Shown here piece by piece: positions 25,138 to 33,911 of a stretch of 64,000 nucleotides of DNA. The stretch is taken from contig NZ_BSUL01000001.1 in NCBI RefSeq assembly GCF_030161575.1, forward strand, positions 3,019,809 to 3,083,808, written 5' to 3'. Made by a program: the position numbers and the translations under genes. Source of the DNA: Arenivirga flava. GTDB lineage: Bacteria > Actinomycetota > Actinomycetes > Actinomycetales > Microbacteriaceae. The first letter of the stretch is position 1. Each line of letters starts with the position of its first letter. Under the pieces are notes generated by a model. It did not search any database and was not told the DNA's origin. It was given only the letters and a program-made list of their open reading frames with translations.

Positions 25138-25572
25138 TCAGGTGCGGGCGAGCGACTGCCGGCTCGGCGGGAGGATCGCCAGGATCAGGAAGACCAGGCT
25201 GCCGAGGTAGGGGACCAGCTGGATGAGCACCAGCCAGCCGCTGAAGCCGGCGTCCTGCATCCGCCGCGCTCCGATGGCGATGGATGGGATGAGGCTGCCG
25301 AGCACGACGACGGCCGTGACGACCAGCGCAACGGCCACCGGGACCGGCATGCTGCCGTCGACGGACGGGGACAGCGCGGTGAGCGGGCCCGCCAGCAGTA
25401 TCGGCCCGAAGATCGCGAGCACGAGGAAGAGCGCGGCCCACCAGTACTCGCTGCGGCTCGCGGTGCCCGAGAAGGTCGCGTAGCGCGTGTAGAAGAGGCG
25501 GATGGCGGTCAACGGCCCCGCGCGTCGGACGGCGAGAGCGGGCGTGGTCGGGCTGGCGGTCGGCTCGGTCAT
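25138..25572 (-). CDS. DUF805 membrane protein
   Basis: 144 residues with the DUF805 signature FYTRYATFSGTASRSEYWWA, three or four membrane helices, and the conserved IAIGARRMQDAGFSGW followed by LVPYLGSLVFLILAILPP. The function of the family is unknown. It converges on the PHP gene with eight bases between stop codons. The 139 bases separating it from the helicase contain a strong hairpin but no gene. Confidence 0.92.
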   Translation of the reverse strand: MTEPTASPTTPALAVRRAGPLTAIRLFYTRYATFSGTASRSEYWWAALFLVLAIFGPILLAGPLTALSPSVDGSMPVPVAVALVVTAVVVLGSLIPSIAIGARRMQDAGFSGWLVLIQLVPYLGSLVFLILAILPPSRQSLART

Positions 25573-25659
25573 GCCCCCATCCTGGCGAAGGCGGCCGACG
25601 ACGACGAGTCATCCTCCACAGCGCCGTCGCCCGCGTCCTCGTCAGCGCCGCGGACGGCC

Positions 25660-25695
25660 GAGGGCCGGGCCGAGGACATCCTCGACCCGGCCCTC
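25660..25695 (-). terminator. Hairpin terminator behind the DEAD-box helicase gene
   Basis: Arms GAGGGCCGGG (25660-25669) and CCCGGCCCTC (25686-25695) enclose a second perfect pairing CGAGGA/TCCTCG, giving a 16-bp stem with one mismatch and almost no loop. It lies 17 bases past the helicase stop in the direction of transcription. Confidence 0.7.
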
Positions 25696-25711
25696 CGGAT
25701 GCTCTGCGCGA

Positions 25712-27151
25712 TCAGCTCGCGGGCGGCGTCGGTGCGCCACCACCGCCGGCGGGGCGGCGGCGACGGGTGCGGCGGCGGCGCGCCGGTGCGGCGCCGTCGT
25801 GGGTGCCGGTGCCCGGAGCGTGCTGCTCCGCGCCCTCGGCGGCGTTCTCGGAGCTCGCGCCCGCGCTGCGGGTCTCCCCGGAGCCGCCGCGGCGGCTCCG
25901 CGTGCGGGTACGGCCGCCGTCACGATCGCCGCGCGGGGGGCGCTCGCCCTCGGCCTTGGGCGCCGGCGTGCGCTTGAGGCGGCCCTTGGAGCCCTCGGGG
26001 ATGCCCAGGTCGGTGTAGAGGTGCGGCGACGACGAGTAGGTCTCGACCGGCTCGGGCTGCCCGAACTCGAGGGCGCGGTTGATGAGGGCCCACTTGTGCA
26101 GGTCGTCCCAGTCGACGAACGTCACGGCGGTGCCGGTGCGGCCCGCGCGGCCGGTGCGTCCGGCGCGGTGCAGGTACGCCTTGTCGTCCTCGGGGATCGT
26201 GTGGTTGATGACGTGGGTCACGTCGTCGACGTCGATGCCGCGGGCGGCGACGTCGGTGGCGATCAGCACATCCTTCTTGCCGGCCTTGAAACTCGCCATC
26301 GCCCGCTCGCGGGCCTCCTGCGACATGTCCCCGTGCACCGCGGCGGCGTTGAAGCCGCGGTCGTTCAACTCCTCGACGAGGCGTGCCGCGGCACGCTTTG
26401 TGCGGGTGAACACGACGGTCTTGCCGCGGCCCTCGGCCTGCAGGATGCGGCCGATGACCTCGTCCTTGTCGAGCGAGTGCGCGCGGTAGATGACGTGCTT
26501 GATGTTGGCCTGGGTGATGCCCTCGTCGGGATCGGTCGCGCGGATGTGGATGGGCCGGTTCATGAAGCGGCGCGCGAGCGCGACGATCTGGCCGGGCATC
26601 GTGGCCGAGAACAGCATGGTGTGGCGGGTCGCCGGGGTCTGCGCGAACAGCTTCTCGACGTCGGGCAGGAAGCCGAGGTCGAGCATGCGGTCGGCCTCGT
26701 CGAGCACCATCACCTCGACGTTCGCGAGGCTCAGCAGCCGCTGGCCCGCGAGGTCGAGGAGGCGTCCGGGGGTGCCGACCACGATCTGGGCGCCGGCCTT
26801 GATCTGCTCGACCTGGCCCTCGTAGGCCTTGCCGCCGTAGATGGAGACGACCTTCGTGGCGCGGTTGCTCGTCGCGAGCTCGAGGTCCTCGGTCACCTGC
26901 ACGGCGAGCTCGCGGGTCGGCACGACGACGAGCGCCTTCACGCCGGGCTCGGGGTTCTCGCCGAGCGCCTGCACGAGCGGCAGACCGAAGCCGAACGTCT
27001 TGCCGGTGCCGGTCTTCGCCTGGCCGATGATGTCCTGGCCCGTGAGGGCGAGGGGGATGGTCTGGGTCTGGATGGGGAACGGCTCGAGGATCCCCTTGGT
27101 GGCGAGGGCGTCGACCATGTCCTGGTCGATGCCGAGTTCGCTGAACGTCAC
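25712..27151 (-). CDS. DEAD-box ATP-dependent RNA helicase
   Basis: 479 residues. All core motifs are present: the Q motif (FPIQTQTIPLAL), Walker A AKTGTGKT (45-52), PTRELAVQV, TPGRLLDL, DEAD (151-154), SATMPG, TDVAARGIDVDDV and HRAGRTGRAGRTG. The C-terminal 80 residues are rich in Arg, Gly and Lys and probably bind RNA, as in RhlE/CsdA-type helicases. The start GTG 27151 gives the opening VTFSELGID typical of the family. It is divergent from the ferritin-like gene, as in mycobacteria (Rv3211/Rv3210c). Confidence 0.95.
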   Translation of the reverse strand: MTFSELGIDQDMVDALATKGILEPFPIQTQTIPLALTGQDIIGQAKTGTGKTFGFGLPLVQALGENPEPGVKALVVVPTRELAVQVTEDLELATSNRATKVVSIYGGKAYEGQVEQIKAGAQIVVGTPGRLLDLAGQRLLSLANVEVMVLDEADRMLDLGFLPDVEKLFAQTPATRHTMLFSATMPGQIVALARRFMNRPIHIRATDPDEGITQANIKHVIYRAHSLDKDEVIGRILQAEGRGKTVVFTRTKRAAARLVEELNDRGFNAAAVHGDMSQEARERAMASFKAGKKDVLIATDVAARGIDVDDVTHVINHTIPEDDKAYLHRAGRTGRAGRTGTAVTFVDWDDLHKWALINRALEFGQPEPVETYSSSPHLYTDLGIPEGSKGRLKRTPAPKAEGERPPRGDRDGGRTRTRSRRGGSGETRSAGASSENAAEGAEQHAPGTGTHDGAAPARRRRTRRRRPAGGGGAPTPPAS

Positions 27152-27274
27152 GTGTCCGCCTGTCGGTCTTGAGGTGAAGGGCCCCGCAGTCGGCAGGGCA
27201 CGGGCCGCGCGCTCCGTCCGGGCGCGGCGTTCCCGCGAGTCTAGCCCGGTGCGGCCGTGGTCTACGCTGATCGG

Positions 27275-27994
27275 GTGCTCTCGCTCTTCGGTCGCCGGCG
27301 CCGCAAGTCGGCGGAGGCGCCCACCCTCAACTCCCGCGACGACGCGACCCTGCGCTCCGAGCGCGTCGCGCTCGCCGAGCTGACCCCGCCGGTGGAGCGC
27401 TTCCTCGGTCAGGCCGCCTACCTGCAGCTCTCGCTCTTCGAGTCGGCCTCGCGCGCCGCGCAGCTCGGCCCGACCGTCGCCGCCAAGCGCGCGTCCGCAG
27501 CCATCGCCGAGTTCCCGCTCGAGAAGCACCGTGCGCTCGTCGGCCTCATCGAGGACCGCGACCTCGATGCCGTCGACCTCATGGAGCCCTTCGCCCCCGC
27601 CATCGATCGCTTCCGCACCGTGACCACCGGTGCCGACTGGCACGAGTCGCTCATCACGAGCTACGTGTGCGCCGGGTTCCTCGACGACTTCTTCGCCGCG
27701 CTGGGCCGCGGGCTGCCGAAGGACCTGCCGCAGCGGATCGGCTCCATCCTCGAGGTCGAGGACGCCGAGAGGCTCATCATCGCCGAGCTGCGCTGGTCCA
27801 TCGACGCGACCCCGCGCCTCTCCTCCCGCCTCGCCCTGTGGGGCCGCCGTCTCGTCGGCGACGCGATGCTCGTCGCCCGCTCGGCCACCGAGCAGGGCGT
27901 CGACGCCGACACCGAGACCCGGCTCGAGCCGGTCTTCACCGAGCTCATCGGCGCGCACACCCGTCGCATGGACAAGCTGGGCCTCACGGCCTGA
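27275..27994 (+). CDS. Ferritin-like-fold protein (Rv3210c type)
   Basis: 239 residues, mostly helical, with the pattern VERFLGQAAYLQLSLFESAS, FPLEKHRALVGLIEDRD and WHESLITSYVCAGFLDDFFA. It belongs to the actinobacterial ferritin-like family related to tRNA hydroxylase MiaE. Only some carboxylate and histidine ligand positions look conserved, so catalytic activity is uncertain. GTG 27275 follows TACGCT by six bases (leaderless type) and matches the usual start VLSLFGRRRR. It is divergent from the RNA helicase. Confidence 0.8.
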   Translation: MLSLFGRRRRKSAEAPTLNSRDDATLRSERVALAELTPPVERFLGQAAYLQLSLFESASRAAQLGPTVAAKRASAAIAEFPLEKHRALVGLIEDRDLDAVDLMEPFAPAIDRFRTVTTGADWHESLITSYVCAGFLDDFFAALGRGLPKDLPQRIGSILEVEDAERLIIAELRWSIDATPRLSSRLALWGRRLVGDAMLVARSATEQGVDADTETRLEPVFTELIGAHTRRMDKLGLTA

Positions 27995-28006
27995 ACGGGA
28001 GAGCGG

Positions 28007-28147
28007 ATGCCCGGCCCCCGTAGGAGTCCGCGCCCCTGCCCCGCGTGCGGCGGACCCCTGCGGTTCGAGGTGCTCGACGACGAGCGCTTCCTCGTCGCCT
28101 GGACCTGCCTCGACTGCGGTCACGCGAGCACGACCGAGCCGGGATGA
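28007..28147 (+). CDS. Very small zinc-ribbon protein
   Basis: 46 residues. Two CxxCG knuckles, CPACGGPLRFEVL and TCLDCGHAST, are placed as in a zinc ribbon, and the segment between them (DDERFLVAWT) forms the strands. It begins 12 bases after the ferritin-like stop with GGGAGAGCGG upstream, so it is probably co-transcribed. The function is unknown; similar minimal ribbons often act as nucleic-acid-binding or assembly factors. The intact cysteine pattern and operon position support a real gene. Confidence 0.8.
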   Translation: MPGPRRSPRPCPACGGPLRFEVLDDERFLVAWTCLDCGHASTTEPG

Positions 28148-28199
28148 CGCATCCGCTCGCCAGTGCTCGCCTGCCTGCCCCCGGTGCCCGCTCCCAGCT

Positions 28200-28590
28200 C
28201 GCATCCGTCCGCTCGCATCCGCTCACCCCCGGCGCCCGTGCCTACTCGCCCCTCGCTCGCATCCCGCTCGCACCCCTCGCCCCTCGCTCGCCCCTCGCTC
28301 GCCCCTCGCTCGCATTCGCTCGCCGGTGCGATTCGGAGGACATCGGATGCGCGGTGCTGCTGCACCGAGCCCGTGCGCCCGGGGCGGCGGGGCCGGCGAG
28401 CTTCGGGAACGCCCGATCTCCTCCGAATCGCACACGCGGAGTCGCGAGGGACGAGTCGTACATCCCGCGTCGCGAGGGACGGGTCGCGAGGAACGGGTCG
28501 CGAGGGATGGGTCGCACGTGCCGAGTCGCGAGGGACGAGTCGTGCATCCCGGGTCGCGGGGGACGGGTCGCGCATCCCGGGTCGCACGGG
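28200..28590. repeat. Repeat-rich intergenic block with opposed arrays
   Basis: This 440-base gap between convergent genes holds no gene. The left part (about 28200-28324) is a pyrimidine-rich array of CGCTCGCCCCT-like units. The right part (about 28437-28590) is an array of GTCGCGAGGGACG-like units. The two are roughly complementary (CTCGC against GCGAG) and flank a more exact inverted repeat at 28326-28433, so the whole block could fold into one large hairpin or cruciform. Confidence 0.7.
28326..28433. repeat. Inverted repeat, 19-bp arms with one mismatch
   Basis: GTGCGATTCGGAGGACATC (28326-28344) pairs with GATCTCCTCCGAATCGCAC (28415-28433), with one mismatch and a 70-base spacer. The size and layout resemble the inverted repeat at 14073-14160, and both arm sets contain CCGAAT next to GATC. 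Confidence 0.7.
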
Positions 28591-30093
28591 TCAGTCGCGC
28601 TCGGCCGTCTGCGCGATGCGCTTCGCCATGCCCGGGAAGATGAAGGCGTGGAAGGGCAGCACCGCCCACCAGTACAGGCGGCCGCCGAGGCCCTTCGGGA
28701 AGAAGATCGCGCGCTGCTCGTAGAGCGAGCCGCCGTCGGCCGGCGAGACCCGCAGCTCGAGCCAGGCGCGGCCGGGCAGCTTCATCTCGGCGCGCAGGCG
28801 CAGCAGATGCCCGGGCTCGATCTCCTCGACCCGCCAGAAGTCGACGGCGTCGCCCTGCCGCAGCCGCGTCGCGTCACGACGGCCACGGCGCAGGCCGATG
28901 CCGCCGACGATGCGGTCCATGAGGCCGCGGATCGCCCAGGCCGTCGCGAGCGAGTACCAGCCGTTGTCGCCGCCGATGCCCTCGATGACGGGCCAGACGC
29001 GCTCGGGCGGCACGCTGGTCGTGGCGCTGCGCGCGTCCACGTAGACGGTGTGGCCGGCCCAGTCCGGGTCGCTGGGCAGCGGATTCGCCGGGGCGCCCTG
29101 CACCGTCGCGTCCTGCCAGCTGGTCTCGACCTCGCCGTCGCGCATCCGCTCCAGGGCCAGCCGCACCGCACGACGGTAGCTCGTCAGACCGCCCTCGGGC
29201 GGCGGGATGTGGGCGTCGATATCGTGCTCGCGCGCGACGCACTCGTACTGCAGCGAGGCGATGATCGGGCGCGCGAGGGAGCGCGGCACGGGCGTGACCA
29301 GGTTGACCCAGTGCGCGGCGAGCCACGGCGTGAGCACCGGCAGCGAGGCGATCGGGCGCTGGTGCAGCCCCGCCTCGACCGCGTAGCCGTTCATCATCTG
29401 GCCGTAGCGCAGCACGTCCGGTCCGCCCAGGTCGAAGGTGCGGCTCACCTCGGCCGGCAGCTCCGCGGCGGCGATGAGGTAGTGCAGCACGTCGCGCACG
29501 GCGATCGGCTGGATGAAGTTGCGCACCCACTTCGGCGCCGGCATGTAGGGCAGCACCTCGGTGAGGTGCCGGATCATCTCGAAGGACGTGGAGCCCGAGC
29601 CGATGATGACGCCGGCCTGCAGCACCGCGGTGGGCACGCCGGAGCCGAGCAGGATGCGACCGACCTCGCGGCGGGAGCGCAGGTGCGGGCTCAGCTCCTC
29701 CTGATCGGGGTGCAGTCCGCCGAGGTAGACGATGCGGCCGACGCCTGCGTCCTTCGCCGCGCGGGCCACGTTGCGGGCGCTGCGCCCCTCCGTCTCCTCG
29801 AACGACTCGCCGCCGCCGGAGCCCATCGAGTGCACCAGGTAGTAGAGCACCGCCACGCCGTCGACGGCGCGCGCGACGGCGTCCGCGTCCAGCAGGTCGC
29901 CCTCTGCGACCTCGACGCGGTCGGCCCACGGGACGTCGCGCAGCTTCGCCGGGTTGCGGGCCAGCACGCGCACGGTCCAGCCGGCGTCGAGCAGGCGCGG
30001 CACGAGGCGGCCGCCGAGGTAGCCGGTGGCACCGGTCACGAGGACGCGGCCGCGTGAGGGAACGGAGGGGACGGATGCGGTGGCGTCGCTCAT
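28591..30093 (-). CDS. NAD(P)-binding epimerase-like protein fused to DUF2867
   Basis: 500 residues. The N-terminal half is an atypical SDR (VLVTGATGYLGGRLVPRLLD, then YYLVHSMGSGG, IVYLGGLHP, VLQAGVIIGSGSTSFEMIRH). The C-terminal half is the DUF2867 SRPBCC-like domain (VWPVIEGIGGDNGWY, FWRVEEIEPGHLLRLRAEMK, FPKGLGGRLYWWAVLPFH). The fusion is standard for this family. It may reduce or isomerise a hydrophobic ligand held in the SRPBCC cavity, but the substrate is unknown. ATG 30093 fits homologues; an earlier in-frame ATG at 30168 would add a non-conserved leader. Confidence 0.88.
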   Translation of the reverse strand: MSDATASVPSVPSRGRVLVTGATGYLGGRLVPRLLDAGWTVRVLARNPAKLRDVPWADRVEVAEGDLLDADAVARAVDGVAVLYYLVHSMGSGGGESFEETEGRSARNVARAAKDAGVGRIVYLGGLHPDQEELSPHLRSRREVGRILLGSGVPTAVLQAGVIIGSGSTSFEMIRHLTEVLPYMPAPKWVRNFIQPIAVRDVLHYLIAAAELPAEVSRTFDLGGPDVLRYGQMMNGYAVEAGLHQRPIASLPVLTPWLAAHWVNLVTPVPRSLARPIIASLQYECVAREHDIDAHIPPPEGGLTSYRRAVRLALERMRDGEVETSWQDATVQGAPANPLPSDPDWAGHTVYVDARSATTSVPPERVWPVIEGIGGDNGWYSLATAWAIRGLMDRIVGGIGLRRGRRDATRLRQGDAVDFWRVEEIEPGHLLRLRAEMKLPGRAWLELRVSPADGGSLYEQRAIFFPKGLGGRLYWWAVLPFHAFIFPGMAKRIAQTAERD

Positions 30094-30171
30094 CCGCTCA
30101 GCGTGCTGAGACGGGCTGGACGGAGTCGGGAGGTCGGCTGGATGCGCGATGCGCGCATCCGCTCGCACCGG

Positions 30172-30465
30172 TCAGGCGCGGCTGAGCTCCGCGAGCAGCT
30201 TCGCGTCGGCGGCCTGGCGGCGGGCCGGGAGCACGAACGGGACGGCGAGCGAGGCGGCGGCGCCGACGAGGAGGCTGATGAGCCAGATCCAGCCGCCGTC
30301 GAAGGTGAGGCCGGCCCAGAGCAGGGCGACCCACACCGCGACCGTCACGGCCGTGCCGATGGCGGGGGTCAGGAGCACCCCGTAGGTGTCGCGGGCGCCG
30401 GGGACGACGTAGCGGGCCGCCAGGCCCAGCAGCGCGCCGCCGACCGCGACGAAGAGCAGCTCCAC
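30172..30465 (-). CDS. Small membrane protein, function unknown
   Basis: 97 residues with three hydrophobic segments (LLFVAVGGALLGLAARYV, AVTVAVWVALLWAGLTF, WIWLISLLVGAAASLAVPFV) and a short charged C-terminus. I do not recognise a named family. It sits three bases downstream of the DUF3107 gene on the same strand and is probably in one operon with it. Confidence 0.7.
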   Translation of the reverse strand: MELLFVAVGGALLGLAARYVVPGARDTYGVLLTPAIGTAVTVAVWVALLWAGLTFDGGWIWLISLLVGAAASLAVPFVLPARRQAADAKLLAELSRA

Positions 30466-30467
30466 GA

Positions 30468-30692
30468 TCAGCTCACGAAGCCGACGCGGCGGGACTCCTC
30501 GGCACCGATCTCGACGTAGGCCACACCCGCGGTCGGCACGATGACGCGCTTGCCCTTCGCATCCTGCAGCACCAGCGCGGGGGTGCCCTTGTCGAGCGCC
30601 TCGGTCACCTGCTGCTCGATCTGCTCCGCGGTCGCGTTCGACTCGAAGGCGAGCTCACGGGCGGTGTTCTGGATGCCGATGCGAATGTCCAC
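30468..30692 (-). CDS. DUF3107 protein (Rv3208A/TB9.4 type)
   Basis: 74 residues: MDIRIGIQNTARELAFES, then TAEQIEQQVTEAL and KRVIVPTAGVAYVEIGAEES, the conserved pattern of the family. The protein is small, soluble and actinobacteria-specific. The role is unknown, but the gene is kept beside adnAB and the RNA helicase across the phylum. It is divergent from adnA across 109 bases. Confidence 0.92.
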   Translation of the reverse strand: MDIRIGIQNTARELAFESNATAEQIEQQVTEALDKGTPALVLQDAKGKRVIVPTAGVAYVEIGAEESRRVGFVS

Positions 30693-30801
30693 GGGGCGAG
30701 CCTACGACACGGCGGATGGGCGCTCGGGTCCGTTCACCGACAGCGGACGGGACGGCCGACGCGCGCGGGCCGTGTCGGTCGTCTGCCCTAGCGTGATGGC
30801 C

Positions 30802-33800
30802 ATGACGGATGCGCGCGACCCGGCCCTGGAGGCCGTGCTGTCGCTGCCGCCCGAGGCCTCCGCCGTGGTGCTGGGCGCGCCGGGCACGGGCAAGACCGGC
30901 GCCCTGCTCGGCCTCCTCGAGCGCAGGCTCGCGCAGGGCGCGCTGGCCGCCGACGAGGCCGTGATCCTCGCCCCGAGCCGGCAGGCCGCCACCCGCCTGC
31001 GCGATGTCGCCGGCGTCCGCCTCGGTGTTCCGACCAACGGCCCGCTCGTGCGCACGGTCACGTCGCTCGCGTTCGACCTCGTCGGCGCCGCCCGGCTCGA
31101 GGCCGGGCTCGAGCCGCCGCGGCTGCTGAGCGGCGCCGAGCAGGACCGCGTGATCGCCGAGCTGCTGGCCGGCGAGGCCGAGGAGCGGGCGACTCGCGAT
31201 GGCCCGGGGGCTTCGACGCGGAGGTGCGCCGCCTGCGCGGATTCCGGACCGAGCTTCGCGAGCTGGCCATGCGCATGACCGAGCTCGGGCTCGATCCCGT
31301 GGCGCTCGAGCGGCTCGGCGACCGCGAGGGCCGGCCCGCGTGGAGCGCCGCGGGGCGGTTCCTCGGTCGGTACCAGCTCGTGCTCGACCAGTACCGCGCC
31401 GAGTACCTCGACAGCGCCGAGCTGCTGGCCTCGGCCGCGCTGCTCGCCCCGACCTCGCCGCGGCTCGACCGTCTGCGCCTGCTGCTGATCGACGACGTGC
31501 AGGACCTACCCCGCGGCGCGCTCGACGTCGTGCGCGCCATCGCCCGACGCGGCGTACCCGTGGTCGCCGCGGGCGACCCCGACGTGGCCGGGAGCGGCTT
31601 CCGCGGCGGCGGGCTCGAGCTCATCGGCCGGCCCGAGGGGCTGATCGGCGCCGCCGGCGCGCGGCTGCTGCGCCTCGAGCGCTCGCACCGCCAGCCCGCG
31701 GCGCTGCGGGCCTTCACCGCGGCGGTCACCGAGCGGATCGGCACGGCCGGCGCCGTCGGTCACCGGGCGGCCTCCGCGACGCGCCCGGGCGGCGCCGTCC
31801 TGCGCATCGAGGGGGAGTCGCGCGCCCGCGAGCTCGCCGCCGTGGCCCGGCGGTTGCGCGAGGCGCACCTGCTCGAGGGCGTCGCCTGGGAGGACATGGC
31901 GGTGGTCGTCCGCTCGGGCTCGCTCGTGCCGCTCGTCGAGCGCGCGCTGCGGCTCGGCGAGGTGCCGGTGCGCACGAGCGCCGCGGGCACCCCGGTGCGC
32001 GAGGCGCCCGCCGCGCGGCACCTGCTGCTGGCCGTCGCCGCAGCGGTCGGGGCCCGCGAGCTCGACGCGGCGCTCGCCGAGGAGCTGCTGCTCGGTCCGC
32101 TCGGCGGCCTCGACCGCATCGCCGTCCGCCGCCTGCGCCTCGCGCTGCGCACCGAGGAGCTCGCCGGCGGGGGAACGCGGGGCAGCGACGAACTGCTCGT
32201 GGAGGCCCTCGCCGAGCCCGAGCGCCTCGCCACCGTCGACAGCTCGCAGGCCCGTCGCGCGGCCAAGCTGGCGCACAGCCTCGCGCAGCTTCGCGAGCGC
32301 GCCGAGCGATCGAGCGTCGAGGAGCTGCTCTGGGCGCTCTGGGAGCGCAGCGGCCTCGCCGAGATCTGGGGGACGCAGGCCGCCGGGTCCGGCACGACGG
32401 CGGTCGAGGCGAACCGGCATCTCGACGCCGTCGTCGCGCTCTTCGAGGCCGCACGCCGCTACGCCGAGCGCAGCCCGGACGCCGACGTCGGGTACTTCCT
32501 CGACGAGATGCTGAACGCCGACGTGCCCGAGGACACGCTGGCTCCGCAGGCCGACGAGCAGACGGTGCTCGTCACCACGCCGCCCGGCACCGTCGGTCGT
32601 GCATTCGCCGTCGTGGCCGTGGCGGGGCTCCAGGAGGGGGTCTGGCCGAACCGCCGGCTGCGCGGGGCGATCTTCGCGCCGCAGGAGCTCGCCGAGGTCG
32701 TCGACGGCGTCGACTCCGGCACGGTCGATCGCCGACGCGAGGTGCTCGGCGACGAGCTGCGCATGTTCGCGCTCGCCGTGTCGCGCGCCAGCGCACTGCT
32801 GGTGCTCTCCTGCACCGCGAACGACGAGGAGGAGCCCTCGCCCTTCCTGCGCCTGCTGCCGCCGGACACCGCCGTGCAGGCCGGCGCGGCCGAGCGGCCC
32901 TTCACCCTGCGCGGGCTCGTCGGCCGGTTGCGCCGGGAGGCGGCGGGCGGCGTGCTCGAGTCCGCGCCCGGGGCGCCGTCCAGCGAGCCGGTGCTGAGCG
33001 CGCGGGCGGGCGGCGCGGCGCGAGCGCTCGCGCGGCTCGCGGCCGAGGACGTGGTGGGCGCGCACCCCGACGACTGGTACGGGCTCGCGGAGCCCAGCAC
33101 CGTGCATCCGCTCGTCGACCTCGACGCCGTGCACGACGACGGCGAGCCGGCCCGCGTCGCCGTCTCGCCCTCGGCCATCGACACCTTCGAGACCTGCCCG
33201 CTGCACTGGTTCCTCGACCGGGTCGGCGGCGGATCGAGCAACGTGTCCTCCGGGCTCGGCACGATCATCCACGACGTCATGGAGCGCGCCGAGACGCACG
33301 ACGTCGAGCGGCTGTGGGCGGGCGTCGACGAGCGCTGGCCCGAGCTGGTCATCGAGGCCGGCTGGCAGGAGCAGGCGGAGCGGCGCAAGGCGCGCTCGCT
33401 CACGGAGGCGCTCGCGGAGTACCTGCAGGACTTCGAGCGACGTGGCGGCGAGCTGCTGGGCGCCGAGTCGGGCTTCGAGATCGCCGACGGCCGCGCCAGG
33501 CTGCGCGGCACGATCGACCGGGTCGAACGCGATCCCGACGGCTCGGTCGTGATCGTCGACCTCAAGACCGGCCGCGCGGTGCCGAGCGCCGCCAAGGTCG
33601 CCGAGCACCCCCAGCTCGCCGCGTACCAGCTGGCCGTCGAGGCCGGCGCGGTGCCCGCGGTGCCCGCCGGCGCCCAGCTCGGCGGCGCGAAGCTCGTCAT
33701 CGTCTCGAGCGGGGTGCGCGGGCGGCGCTACCGCGAGCCGGTGCAGGAGCGCTTCGACGAGGAGCGCCGCGAGGCGTTCCGCCGCCGCGTGCAGGCGGCG

Positions 33801-33911
33801 GCGGAGGGCATGGCCGGGCGGGTGTTCCTGGCCCGCATCGACGAGCACTGCCTCGCGCCGCACGCGTTCGGCGACTGCAAGGTGCACGTGATCGGGGAGG
33901 TGAGCGGATGA
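30802..33911 (+). pseudogene. adnA: AdnA, helicase-nuclease subunit (frameshifted as read)
   Basis: Joined, the two frames give about 1036 residues, the normal AdnA length. AdnA pairs with AdnB to resect double-strand DNA ends, the mycobacterial-type counterpart of RecBCD/AddAB. The N-terminal UvrD-like part has Walker A GAPGTGKTGALL, and LLLIDDVQDLPRGALDVV lies in the second frame. The C-terminal RecB-like nuclease shows TCPLHWFL, GTIIHDVMERAE and the catalytic core VIVDLKTG with HPQLAAYQLAVEAG. The frame changes near 31184-31190: one extra G after GAGGAG would give EEAGDSRWPGGFDAEVRRL and rejoin the frames. TAGCGT seven bases before ATG 30802 supports the start. The damage is probably a sequencing error, since adnB overlaps it intact in order. 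Confidence 0.88.

Noticed and set aside
28010-28643. Proline/serine/arginine-rich proteins read across the repeat block
   Set aside because: These frames run through low-complexity DNA and overlap the ferritin-like and zinc-ribbon genes in other frames.
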